Below are positions 10,596 through 20,063 of a stretch of 49,598 bases of DNA, piece after piece. The number at the start of each line of letters is the position of its first letter. The stretch's first letter is position 1. The position numbers and the translations under genes were made by a program. The DNA is taken from positions 11,466 to 61,063 of the forward strand of contig LFTD01000060.1 in assembly GCA_001512625.1 (NCBI GenBank), read 5' to 3'. This DNA is from Clostridiales bacterium DTU036 (GTDB taxonomy: Bacteria; Bacillota; Clostridia; Peptostreptococcales; Acidaminobacteraceae). The notes beneath the pieces are model-generated. The model did no database searches, had not been told where the DNA came from, and saw only the letters and a program-made list of their open reading frames with translations.

Positions 10596-12146
10596 TTGGA
10601 GGAAAGAATGGATAAAAACAAACTCCTTGTAGAGAAAAAGGAGAAAGTCGTTGCCGGTGGTGGTGCTAAAAGAGTAGAAAGCCAGCACGCAAAGGGTAAG
10701 CTAACTGCAAGAGAGCGTCTGGAACTTCTCTTTGATGAGAACACCTTTGTAGAACTTGATGCTTTTGTTACCCACAGAGCTACAAGCTTTGGTATGGACA
10801 AGGTTGAGGCCCCTGGAGAGGGAGTTGTTACTGGCTATGGCTATGTCAATGATAGACTAGTTTATGCCTATGCTCAGGATTTTACAGTTATCGGTGGAAG
10901 CCTTGGTGAGATGCATGCAGCTAAAATTGTAAAGGCACAAGAGAATGCTTTGAAGGTAGGTGCCCCTATAGTTGGTCTTAATGACTCAGGTGGAGCCAGG
11001 ATTCAAGAAGGCGTTGACGCTCTTTCTGGCTATGCAAAGATTTTTTATGCCAACACCATGTCTTCTGGCGTAATCCCACAGATTACAGCTATCATGGGAC
11101 CCTGTGCCGGCGGGGCAGTGTATTCCCCAGCTCTAACTGACTTTGTCTTTATGGTAGATAAAACAGCCCAGATGTTCATAACTGGCCCCCAAGTAATTGA
11201 GACAGTTACTGGTGAGAAGGTATCAGCAGAGGATCTTGGTGGTTCCATGACCCATAACTCCACATCGGGAGTTGCTCATTTTCATAATCTAAGCGATGAG
11301 GATACTATTAGTGAGATTCGCAGGCTACTTAGCTTCCTACCAAGTAATAATGCCGAAAGAACACCTCTAGTAGATAGCGGTGAAGTAGAAGGCTTCCTAG
11401 AGCATCTTGACAGCTTTATACCTGAAAATCCCAATAAACCCTATGATATGAGAGATATTATTACTAGCCTTGTTGATAATGGTGACTTTATGGAGTATCA
11501 AGCCTACTATGCTCAAAACATCATAACTGGTTTTGCTCGCATGGGCGGTAGAAGTGTTGGCGTTGTTGCTAACCAGCCTAAAGTCCTAGCCGGAACCCTT
11601 GATGTAAATGCCTCTGATAAGGCAGCTAGATTTATTAGAACCTGTGACGCCTTTAACATTCCTCTTTTAAACCTTGTTGATGTTCCTGGTTTTTTACCTG
11701 GAACCGAGCAGGAGTACACTGGAATTATCCGTCACGGTGCCAAGATGCTCTATGCCTATAGCGAGGCCACAGTTGCCAAGGTTACTCTGATTGTCAGAAA
11801 GGCCTATGGTGGAGCCTATATTGCCATGTGTAATAAGGAACTTGGAGCTGATATAGTTTATGCTTGGCCAACTGCTGAAATCGCAGTTATGGGACCCCAG
11901 GGTGCTGCCAATATTATCTTTAGAAAAGAAATTGGTGAAGCAGATGATCCGGTGGCTGAAAGAGCGGCCCGTATAAACCAATATGATGAAGAATTTGCAA
12001 CTCCATATAAGGCAGCTGAAAGAGGCTATGTTGATGATGTTATCCTACCCCATAGCTCCAGAGCCAGGCTAGTTGACGCCTTTGTAATGCTAGAGAGCAA
12101 GCGTGAGAGTTTACCCCGTAAGAAACACGGCAACATGCCACTATAG
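10596..12146 (+). CDS. mmdA: Methylmalonyl-CoA decarboxylase alpha (carboxyltransferase) subunit
   Basis: QHAKGKLTARERLELLFDENTFVELD, NDSGGARIQEGVDALSGYAKIF, MGPCAGGAVYSPALTDF. Confidence 0.95.
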   Translation: MEERMDKNKLLVEKKEKVVAGGGAKRVESQHAKGKLTARERLELLFDENTFVELDAFVTHRATSFGMDKVEAPGEGVVTGYGYVNDRLVYAYAQDFTVIGGSLGEMHAAKIVKAQENALKVGAPIVGLNDSGGARIQEGVDALSGYAKIFYANTMSSGVIPQITAIMGPCAGGAVYSPALTDFVFMVDKTAQMFITGPQVIETVTGEKVSAEDLGGSMTHNSTSGVAHFHNLSDEDTISEIRRLLSFLPSNNAERTPLVDSGEVEGFLEHLDSFIPENPNKPYDMRDIITSLVDNGDFMEYQAYYAQNIITGFARMGGRSVGVVANQPKVLAGTLDVNASDKAARFIRTCDAFNIPLLNLVDVPGFLPGTEQEYTGIIRHGAKMLYAYSEATVAKVTLIVRKAYGGAYIAMCNKELGADIVYAWPTAEIAVMGPQGAANIIFRKEIGEADDPVAERAARINQYDEEFATPYKAAERGYVDDVILPHSSRARLVDAFVMLESKRESLPRKKHGNMPL

Positions 12147-12154
12147 GAGGTAAA

Positions 12155-12550
12155 ATGAAAGAGTTTGCAGCCCTACAAGATATGTCACAAATGCCCGTAA
12201 TGGAAAGGCTTATAAATGCCCTTATAGTTACAGCTTTAGGAATGGGGATAACTTTTATAGTTCTAATACTTCTTCTCTATGCTATCAAGGCTATGAGCAG
12301 GCTGTTAAACCCAGTTAAAGCGCCAACGGACTTGGTAAAAGACCAGCCTCAAGCTAAGAAGGAGCCTCTTCAGGTAGTAAGCCAGGATGATGAAGAAGAA
12401 CTTGTTGCTATTTTGATAGCAGCTATAGCAGCTTCCAGTGGACAAAGCCAGGATCAGATTAAGATTCGAGGATATAGGGAAGTAGGAAATAACATACCAC
12501 TTTGGAGCCAGGCTGGTGTTTTAGAAACAATGAATAGAGAAATTTATTAG
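12155..12550 (+). CDS. mmdD: OadG-family / MmdD (delta) small membrane subunit
   Basis: One N-terminal TM (ALGMGITFIVLILLLYAIKAM) and soluble tail EEELVAILIAAIAASSGQ; between mmdA and the biotin protein. Confidence 0.8.
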   Translation: MKEFAALQDMSQMPVMERLINALIVTALGMGITFIVLILLLYAIKAMSRLLNPVKAPTDLVKDQPQAKKEPLQVVSQDDEEELVAILIAAIAASSGQSQDQIKIRGYREVGNNIPLWSQAGVLETMNREIY

Positions 12551-12564
12551 GAGAATAAAAAAGC

Positions 12565-12948
12565 ATGAAAACATACAAAATTACTGTTAATGGAAAAGTT
12601 TATGAAGTAGAAGTAGAAGAGCTAGGCGGAGTAGCTAGACCAGCAGCAGCCCCAGCTCAAACCCCAGCTCCAGCGCCAGTAGCAGCCCCAGCTCCAGCAG
12701 CCGCACCTGCAGCTGCTCCAGTAGCCGGTGGTGGTGCAGGCTCCATTGATGCCCCAATGCCTGGAACAATAGTTGATGTTTTAGTTTCTCCTGGTGATCA
12801 GGTTGAGGCTGGACAGGTTCTTGTTATCCTAGAAGCTATGAAAATGGAAAATGAAATTATGGCACCCAGTGCTGGTACAGTAACTCAAGTCAATACCACA
12901 AAGGGAGCCGCAGTAAACTCAGGTGATTCTTTACTTGTATTAGGCTAG
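12565..12948 (+). CDS. mmdC: Biotin carboxyl carrier protein subunit (gamma) of the decarboxylase
   Basis: [17 protein letters not shown] biotinylation motif; Ala/Pro-rich linker. Confidence 0.95.
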   Translation: MKTYKITVNGKVYEVEVEELGGVARPAAAPAQTPAPAPVAAPAPAAAPAAAPVAGGGAGSIDAPMPGTIVDVLVSPGDQVEAGQVLVILEAMKMENEIMAPSAGTVTQVNTTKGAAVNSGDSLLVLG

Positions 12949-12958
12949 GAGGCCAGTC

Positions 12959-14092
12959 TTGGTTGATGTATTTATAAACTTCTTCAAATCCTCTGGATTT
13001 GTAGCAATGGATATTAAGACGATAATCATGCTGTGCATTAGCTTTGTGCTTATGTACCTTGCTATCGTCAAGCAGTTTGAACCACTGCTATTAATTCCCA
13101 TATCCTTTGGAATGTTCTTAGCCAACCTTCCACTGGCTGGGATGATGGATCCACCAACTGAAAATCAAATTGGTGGTGTCCTCTATTATTTATACCAGGG
13201 AGTTTCCCTGGGGGTCTTCCCACCTCTGATTTTCATGGGGGTAGGGGCTATGACGGACTTTGGTCCACTAATTAGTAACCCTAAGAGTCTACTTCTTGGT
13301 GCTGCAGCCCAGTTTGGAATCTTTGCAACCTTTATTGGTGCGGTGGTTTCAGGGGTCTTTACAGCAGCAGAAGGAGCCTCAATTGGTATTATTGGTGGAG
13401 CTGACGGACCTACTGCCCTATATCTAACGTCTTTACTAGCTCCCCATCTACTTGGTTCTATTGCCATTGCAGCCTATTCATATATGGCTCTAGTACCTGT
13501 AATTCAGCCTCCTATTATGAAGGCCCTTACCACAAAAGAAGAGCGAATGATAAAAATGGAGCAGCTCAGAGTAGTTACTCAAAAAGAAAAGATTATCTTC
13601 CCAATTATGGTAACTCTTCTGGTTTCTCTTATAGTTCCTGCTGCAGCTCCACTAATTGGAATGCTGATGTTGGGTAATCTCTTTAGAGAGGTCCTAATAG
13701 TAGATAAGCTTAAGCATGCTGCCAGTGAAACCCTAATGTACATTGTTACAATTTTCCTAGGCACCACTGTTGGCGCTACTGCCAATGCAGAGCAGTTTTT
13801 ATCTCCTAAGACCCTACTTATTATGGCACTTGGAGTTGTAGCCTTTGGCTTTGGTACTGCAATGGGAGTTCTACTAGCTAAGCTTATGAATAAGTTTACT
13901 AAAGATCCCATTAATCCACTTATCGGTTCTGCTGGAGTTTCTGCTGTTCCTATGGCTGCCAGGGTTTCCCAAGTGGTTGGTCAAAAGGAGAATCCAGGCA
14001 ACTTCCTACTCATGCATGCCATGGGTCCCAACGTTGCTGGAGTTATAGGTTCAGCTGTTGCAGCTGGAGTTCTTTTATCACTCTTCTTATAG
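12959..14092 (+). CDS. mmdB: Sodium ion-translocating decarboxylase beta subunit
   Basis: [65 protein letters not shown]. Confidence 0.96.
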   Translation: MVDVFINFFKSSGFVAMDIKTIIMLCISFVLMYLAIVKQFEPLLLIPISFGMFLANLPLAGMMDPPTENQIGGVLYYLYQGVSLGVFPPLIFMGVGAMTDFGPLISNPKSLLLGAAAQFGIFATFIGAVVSGVFTAAEGASIGIIGGADGPTALYLTSLLAPHLLGSIAIAAYSYMALVPVIQPPIMKALTTKEERMIKMEQLRVVTQKEKIIFPIMVTLLVSLIVPAAAPLIGMLMLGNLFREVLIVDKLKHAASETLMYIVTIFLGTTVGATANAEQFLSPKTLLIMALGVVAFGFGTAMGVLLAKLMNKFTKDPINPLIGSAGVSAVPMAARVSQVVGQKENPGNFLLMHAMGPNVAGVIGSAVAAGVLLSLFL

Positions 14093-14106
14093 AGTGGTGG
14101 AATCTG

Positions 14107-14145
14107 TATAAAAAAAATCGAGCTTTATAAAAGCTCGGTTTTTTA
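14107..14145. terminator. Bidirectional terminator between convergent mmdB and ABC ATPase gene
   Basis: aaaaaaatcGAGCTTTtatAAAAGCTCggtttttt. Confidence 0.8.
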
Positions 14146-15219
14146 ATTTATTCTTTCTTTACTTTCACCATCAAAGAAGTGGAGAGCCCCCTTGTCAGGC
14201 GAAAACTTATATTTCTTTCCTTCTTCATACTGGCTATGACCGGGAACTGAGATTATAAAGCTATGTTCACCTAGCTTAGTATAGAGAAGTTTTTCCTTGC
14301 CCAGCATCTCTATAACTTCTACAAGAACCTCTAGACTACCTTCTTTATCTGGAAGGAATCTTTCAGATCTAATACCTAGATAGACCTCCTTATTTTCGTA
14401 CCCTTTAAGTAGTTCATAATCTTCCTGAGAGGGCTTAATATTTAGACTCCTATCCAAGCTCTGGAAGCTGCCGCCTCTTATCTCGCCCTTTAGGATATTC
14501 ATGGTTGGAGAGCCTATAAAGCCTGCTACAAAAAGGTTCTCGGGCCTATTGTAGAATTCTTCTGGCTTTCCAACTTGTTGGATCTTTCCCTGGTCTAGAA
14601 GGATTATCTTACTAGCCATGGTCATAGCCTCAGTCTGGTCATGGGTTACATATATAGTTGTGGTGTCAAGACTCTTATGAAGTCTTACCAGTTCGATTCT
14701 CATGTGCTCTCTAAGTTTGGCATCCAGGTTTGATAGTGGCTCATCCATTAAAAAGACCTTGGGCTTTCTAACCATGGCTCTACCTAGGGCCACCCTTTGC
14801 CTTTGGCCTCCTGATATATCAGAAGGTTTGGAGTAAAGATACTCACTTATCTGTAGGACATCTGCGGCTTCTCTTACCCTTTCATCAATAAGTTTCTTAC
14901 TTTCCTTTCTCATGGCTAGAGAAAAGGCCATATTTTCATAAACACTCATATGGGGATAGAGGGCGTAGCTTTGAAAGACCATGGCAATATCTCTGTCTTT
15001 TGGAGGAACCTTGTTCATGAGCTTGCCATCAAAGAGTAGCTCTCCTTCAGTTATAGAGTTAAGGCCAGCAATCATTCTAAGAAGAGTAGATTTACCACAG
15101 CCTGAAGGCCCTAGGATAACGCAAAACTCCTGGTCTTCAATAACTAGGTCTACCCCTCGTATAGTGAAGTTTTCTCTTCCTTCATATTTTTTTCCTATAT
15201 TTTTAAGTTCAACCCGCAT
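14143..15219 (-). CDS. Sugar ABC transporter ATP-binding protein (MalK/MsmK/UgpC family)
   Basis: GPSGCGKSTLLRMIAG, ISGGQRQRVALGRAMVRKPKVFLMDEPLSNLDAKLR, C-terminal TOBE-like region. Confidence 0.93.
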   Translation of the reverse strand: MRVELKNIGKKYEGRENFTIRGVDLVIEDQEFCVILGPSGCGKSTLLRMIAGLNSITEGELLFDGKLMNKVPPKDRDIAMVFQSYALYPHMSVYENMAFSLAMRKESKKLIDERVREAADVLQISEYLYSKPSDISGGQRQRVALGRAMVRKPKVFLMDEPLSNLDAKLREHMRIELVRLHKSLDTTTIYVTHDQTEAMTMASKIILLDQGKIQQVGKPEEFYNRPENLFVAGFIGSPTMNILKGEIRGGSFQSLDRSLNIKPSQEDYELLKGYENKEVYLGIRSERFLPDKEGSLEVLVEVIEMLGKEKLLYTKLGEHSFIISVPGHSQYEEGKKYKFSPDKGALHFFDGESKERIN

Positions 15220-15228
15220 GATTTTCTC

Positions 15229-16119
15229 CTATCCTTTAACTGAGCCTTGGGCTAGGCCAGATATTAGTTCTTTTTGTAGGACTATAAACAGAATTACAAT
15301 TGGTAGGGCAGTCAATAGCCCCCCTGCGGCAAAGGCAGGTTGGTTTAAGGTTTCTCTATTATTCATTAGAGTATAGAGCCCTGCTGCTAGCGTGTAGCTC
15401 TCAGGCTTTGTGAGAAGGGCCTTGGGTAGCATATAGTCCATAAAGGGGCCTATAAAGGACCACAGGGCTATGATGGCCAGCATGGGTCTTACAATAGGCA
15501 TAATTATAAGCTTATAGATCTGCATATAGCTACAACCATCAATCATAGCTGCATCATCAAGTTCAGTTGATATAGAGTCCATATAACCCTTTAATATAAA
15601 GGTATTAGCAGCGATTCCTCCTCCTGTATAGATAAAGATCAGCATCATCTGCCTAGTAATAAAGGGAAAAAAGTCTGAGATAATGCTGTGGAGAGTGAAA
15701 TAGGCTGTTATTCCTGCAAAGGTTGGAATAGTTTGCAGGAGCATAATTGTCATAAGGGAGGTTTTTCTCCCTTTAAACCTAAACCTCGAATAGGCATAGC
15801 CAGTAAAGGAGACAATTAGAATAGTCAAAATAGCTGTAGCCACAGCTATTACCAGAGTGTTTTTGACCCAGGTCAGATAAAGCGTCTCCTTAAAAAGATA
15901 CTCAAAATGTTTAAAGGAAAACTCATATTTTCCACTTAGGCTTATATATCTGCCCTGCTTTCCGTTAAAGGCTGAAATAACCATGCGGCTTAAAGGCCAA
16001 AGGATTACCAGGCTATAGGAGATAAGAACAAAATAATTTAAAGCAAGAAAGAACTTACCCAGTGGAGTTAGGGGTTGCCTATCTGATAGATAAAGGTCTT
16101 TTTTTCTTTTCTTAATCAT
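15229..16119 (-). CDS. Sugar ABC transporter permease, MalG-like
   Basis: Multiple TM; EAA-loop-like ELDDAAMIDGCSYMQIYKLIIMPIVRP. Confidence 0.92.
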   Translation of the reverse strand: MIKKRKKDLYLSDRQPLTPLGKFFLALNYFVLISYSLVILWPLSRMVISAFNGKQGRYISLSGKYEFSFKHFEYLFKETLYLTWVKNTLVIAVATAILTILIVSFTGYAYSRFRFKGRKTSLMTIMLLQTIPTFAGITAYFTLHSIISDFFPFITRQMMLIFIYTGGGIAANTFILKGYMDSISTELDDAAMIDGCSYMQIYKLIIMPIVRPMLAIIALWSFIGPFMDYMLPKALLTKPESYTLAAGLYTLMNNRETLNQPAFAAGGLLTALPIVILFIVLQKELISGLAQGSVKG

Positions 16120-18149
16120 AGTCTTTCCTCCTTAAAGGCCTTGGTGTTTCTAAAGCCTAAATAGGCAATTAGCATGAGTCCCATGGATATGAAGATGGAG
16201 ACTGCTGCACCTACGCTTTGGTACTGGTTGTTTATTGTGAGCTTGTAGATATATGAAATCAGAATATCCGAGGATCCCGCTAGGTTTCCATACTCAAGAG
16301 GGCTAAAGGGTCCACCTCCATTAAAGAGGTAGATAATACTAAAGTTATTAAAGTTAAAAGTGTACTGGTTAACAAGTAGGGGGGCCGTCTGAAAGAGGAC
16401 TATGGGTAGGGTGATTTTTAAGACGCGCTGCCAGGAATTGGCCCCATCTATCTCTGCTGCTTCATATAGGTCATCAGGTATAGCTTGGAGTACTCCAGTA
16501 GATAGGAGGAAGATATATGATGAACCTAGCCATCCCTGGAGTAGTATTAGGACTGCCCGGGTCCAGATCATGCTGTTTTTTACATCTATAGTCCTGCCCA
16601 TAAGTTTTGATAGAAGCAGGCTCAGCTCTCCACCTGGGGAAAACATGATGGAAAAGAACATAATGGTTATAAAGGCTGGAACTGCCCAGGGAAGCAGGTA
16701 GATGGTCCTTAGGATACCCTTGCCTTTAATTCTAGGATTGTGGGCAAGTAGGGCTAGTGCAAAGCCTATAAAGATAGCCAGGCTTGTAGCTCCTATTGTC
16801 CATATAATGGTCCAAAGAAAAATCTTCCAGAAGACGCTACCTACCAAGCCCTGACCTGTAATAAGCAGTTTGTAGTTGGCAAGACCTATCCAAGGAAACT
16901 TGGACTGGGTCTTGGGGCCCATGTTGGCAAAAGAAAGGAGGAGGGTTGTCATAATGGGTACTATAACTATAAATACAATAACAAAAAAGGCAGGTAGAGA
17001 CACTAGGTAGGGAAAGCCATCTTCTAGGATGGAGGACCTAGTTTCAAACCAATTTCTAGTCCTTATTCCCTTATATCTATCCTGATTGACTTTCTTAACA
17101 TCTAGAAAGGAAAAGATAATTATTAGGGCTGATAAAGTAAGCAGGGTAAGGGCTATAATTCCTTCTATCATAAAGATTATTGACCTATCAGTCCTCTTGC
17201 CTCCAGCAGCTAAGGAAATAAGCCCTGCCAGCCCCTTGCCCTGGTAGTTGGCAAAGCCTAGAGAGTAGGGGATAGCAACTAGGTAGATAAAAAGGCCTGC
17301 AAGAAAGAAAAGTAGAGCCTTGGCTTTTTGATTATTAAGAAGTTGGCCCAGTCCTGGAAATGGAAGGCTAATCCAGGGTAAATAAGCTCTTTTCCTTTCA
17401 ATTTCAATAGGTACCCTTCGCCTTATTTGTGCTAGGTCGTCCTTTAGAAGCCTTTTTGAGGTCTTTACATAGTTGCTCTTAGCGTGTTTTTTACTTTGAA
17501 TTTCTTTTTTAAGTCTATACTCAGGGTCTTCTAGTTTCCTTAGCTCTTTACTATATTTGTAGGCTTCCTTAAGTTCTCTTCTTCCTGTCTCTAGGGCCTT
17601 GGCAGAAATTAGGCCTTCTTTTCGCTTGCTTTTAAGCTCTTTTATAGAGGCCTTATAGTCTTCCCTACTTATGAAGGTGTGATTAAACTTGTCAGTTCCA
17701 TCAAGTATAGCAGTGCAAGCCTCTAGCTCGGTTATTTCTCTTTCCATCTTTTCCAGATTACTTATAATCCCATCTAGTCTAGTTGAAAGTATTAGGGCCG
17801 ATTCGTAGCCTAGCTCAGCATCATAGGTCAGGTCTAGATACTTTTGATAAAACTTCAAGTCCTCTTCAGCTTCAAATTTTTCTATTAAAAAATAGCTTAA
17901 ATCATTTGACACCTTAAGCTGGGATATCTTTTCTTGGCTAGCTTTCTTTTTTTCTTGAATAAAGATTTTTTCGTTTTTCTTGTAGTCATTAAGCTTGCTT
18001 GTGTAGGGATGCTCTGCTTTACTACTAATAAAGTCTTTAATCTGGCTTTGATCAGCATCCTTAGCTTGTAACTGGGCTAAGTCTTTAAGGTAGAGATTCT
18101 TTCTTGGATAGGCCCTATCAAGATGGTCGTATAGATACTCACTTGTCAT
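16116..18149 (-). CDS. Sugar ABC transporter permease, MalF-like, with long N-terminal coiled-coil and PGLGQ membrane extension
   Basis: C-terminal MalF-type domain with DLYEAAEIDGANSWQRVLKITLPIV; about 250-aa charged N-terminal region and SLPFPGLGQLLNNQKAKALLFFLAGL segment. Confidence 0.88.
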   Translation of the reverse strand: MTSEYLYDHLDRAYPRKNLYLKDLAQLQAKDADQSQIKDFISSKAEHPYTSKLNDYKKNEKIFIQEKKKASQEKISQLKVSNDLSYFLIEKFEAEEDLKFYQKYLDLTYDAELGYESALILSTRLDGIISNLEKMEREITELEACTAILDGTDKFNHTFISREDYKASIKELKSKRKEGLISAKALETGRRELKEAYKYSKELRKLEDPEYRLKKEIQSKKHAKSNYVKTSKRLLKDDLAQIRRRVPIEIERKRAYLPWISLPFPGLGQLLNNQKAKALLFFLAGLFIYLVAIPYSLGFANYQGKGLAGLISLAAGGKRTDRSIIFMIEGIIALTLLTLSALIIIFSFLDVKKVNQDRYKGIRTRNWFETRSSILEDGFPYLVSLPAFFVIVFIVIVPIMTTLLLSFANMGPKTQSKFPWIGLANYKLLITGQGLVGSVFWKIFLWTIIWTIGATSLAIFIGFALALLAHNPRIKGKGILRTIYLLPWAVPAFITIMFFSIMFSPGGELSLLLSKLMGRTIDVKNSMIWTRAVLILLQGWLGSSYIFLLSTGVLQAIPDDLYEAAEIDGANSWQRVLKITLPIVLFQTAPLLVNQYTFNFNNFSIIYLFNGGGPFSPLEYGNLAGSSDILISYIYKLTINNQYQSVGAAVSIFISMGLMLIAYLGFRNTKAFKEERL

Positions 18150-18526
18150 ACTGACTCCTTTGTACTATTAAGGTTAAGGACAATAATTATCAAAAGGCAA
18201 ATAGACTTGCCGTAATAGAAAAAAGAATTTAAGTCTAGGGTAAGTAGCTGGTTTATTACTGAAATTCCCAGTAATAGGGTCCAGCTTAGTTTAACCAGAC
18301 TGTGATTTCCTGTTTTATTTGATAAGAACAAATGATAGAGGCTAAAAAGAACAGGAATAAATAACTGCTTTAAGTAGGTCATTAAAAGAAGTGCCTTGAA
18401 TTGGTCCTGCTCTGGTCCACTTGCAAGGCTAAGGTTATAGGTCCTTAAGAGGACCTCTATTGAAGTTAAAACAATAAATGTAGATATAAGGCCGAGTAGG
18501 TAAATGTCTAGCTTGCGTTTTTTCAA
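18146..18526 (-). CDS. Small hydrophobic protein, unknown function, coupled to malF-like gene
   Basis: 126 aa, about 4 predicted TM segments; overlaps the next gene by 4 nt. Confidence 0.65.
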   Translation of the reverse strand: MKKRKLDIYLLGLISTFIVLTSIEVLLRTYNLSLASGPEQDQFKALLLMTYLKQLFIPVLFSLYHLFLSNKTGNHSLVKLSWTLLLGISVINQLLTLDLNSFFYYGKSICLLIIIVLNLNSTKESV

Positions 18527-18554
18527 CTTACTACCCCAATTAAAAGATTTGAAA

Positions 18555-18577
18555 AGAAGAGGCCTAAGGCCTCTTCT
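18555..18577 (-). terminator. Hairpin downstream of malE-like gene (possible attenuating terminator)
   Basis: AGAAGAGGCCttaGGCCTCTTCT perfect inverted repeat just after the solute-binding gene on the minus strand. Confidence 0.65.
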
Positions 18578-18584
18578 AATTATA

Positions 18585-19931
18585 CTAGAAATTCATCATC
18601 ATTGCATCAAAGCTTGCTTTTAAAAGTTCATAACCTTCTTGGGCACTCTCGGGCTTTTCAGCTGACCAGGAAAGAAGGCCATTTTTCCAAGTATCCCAAA
18701 CATGACCCCACTCTGTGAAAAGAGGTCTTGCAGGGGCATCTTCATAGGAAGCTAGGACGTTATCAATAATGAGTTTGTCAGTTTCTGGTAGGTCTGATGA
18801 AGCATAGACACTGGCATCAACATTCTCCATAATCTTGCCAGCGGCCTTATAGAACTCCACTGCATACTCTGGATTCATTAGTTCTGCGATAAAGGCCTCA
18901 GCAAGGGCTAATCTTTCTTCATCATCTTCAAGACGAACATTAATTCCAAGTCCCCAGCCACCCTTCCAGTGACTTAGTTCTTTGCCAGCAACTGTGATTG
19001 AACCTAGGGGTAGAATGGCAAGATCTTCACCTTGACCAGCTTGCTCAGAGAAGCTAGCTGCATCCCATGGACCAGAAATCCTAAGAACACCATTTTCACC
19101 GCTCATAAACTTGGAGTCCATATAGCCCCAAGCAGCTTCAGCATCCCACATTGGGTTACCAGCTTCTTGATTGTTCTTCCAGTAGGTGTAAAGTTCTTCA
19201 AATGTGGCTTGCTTTTCTGCACTAAGTTCATCCCATTCAAGGGTCATATCTGAGAATAACCCATCATTATCTTGGCCCAGTAGCTCAATATCAGAAGAGT
19301 TAGTAACAGCTACACCAAACCAGGCATCAAAGCTAGGTAGGAGTACTGCAGTACTATCAAGTGCGTTAAGCTCTACTTTCCCATCAAGGTCTAGACCAAC
19401 TGCTTGTGCATTGGCAGTGTTGGCATAGGCGATAAGAGTCTCGATATTCATGGGGAAGGCGAAGTATTCACCATCAATTGAAAAGGCTCCACCTAAGCCA
19501 GCATCGTAGTCACTAAAGCCTCCTGTAACTCCGGCAATAGACTTAGCATCAATAGCAGCTAAGACTTCATTTTCAATCAGACCAAAGAGTCTATCAGCTG
19601 GTAGTGCAAAGATATCTGCTACGTCTTCATTGGTAGGGTCAGTGCTATCAATCACATCTAAGTGATCAAAGGAAGCAACAACTTTTAGTTCAATTTCTGT
19701 GCCAGGATTGTCTGCTACAAAACGCTCAATTGCTGCTTCATAGTATTCTTTCCATTCTTCTTCTGCTTGCACAGACAGGGAACCCTCTACCGGCTCTTCA
19801 ACAACGTCATCAACATCTTCTGTTAGATCCTCCTCTGGAGTATCTTTAACAGGGGTGTCTTCCTTGTTACCACAAGCTGCTACTGAAAATAGCAGGATGA
19901 GAACAAGGAATAAACTAAAAAATTTCTTCAT
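18585..19931 (-). CDS. Extracellular sugar-binding lipoprotein, MalE-like
   Basis: MKKFFSLFLVLILLFSVAACGN lipobox; HWKGGWGLGINVRL...EAFIAELMNPEYAVEFYKAAGKI. Confidence 0.92.
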   Translation of the reverse strand: MKKFFSLFLVLILLFSVAACGNKEDTPVKDTPEEDLTEDVDDVVEEPVEGSLSVQAEEEWKEYYEAAIERFVADNPGTEIELKVVASFDHLDVIDSTDPTNEDVADIFALPADRLFGLIENEVLAAIDAKSIAGVTGGFSDYDAGLGGAFSIDGEYFAFPMNIETLIAYANTANAQAVGLDLDGKVELNALDSTAVLLPSFDAWFGVAVTNSSDIELLGQDNDGLFSDMTLEWDELSAEKQATFEELYTYWKNNQEAGNPMWDAEAAWGYMDSKFMSGENGVLRISGPWDAASFSEQAGQGEDLAILPLGSITVAGKELSHWKGGWGLGINVRLEDDEERLALAEAFIAELMNPEYAVEFYKAAGKIMENVDASVYASSDLPETDKLIIDNVLASYEDAPARPLFTEWGHVWDTWKNGLLSWSAEKPESAQEGYELLKASFDAMMMNF

Positions 19932-20063
19932 CTATTTACCTCCTTAGTAAATTAACAATACCTATATACCCTTTATTCAGGAAATTATTAAATAGTATTA
20001 TGTATAAGATTATATATATCTATAAGTTTCTTGGTGATATAATCTCTTAAGAGGGAGGAGACA

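Noticed and set aside
11694-13911. Minus-strand ORFs opposite mmdA and mmdB (11694-11981, 13186-13467, 13579-13911)
   Set aside because: Overlap strongly conserved coding genes on the opposite strand; composition is the reverse complement of those codons.
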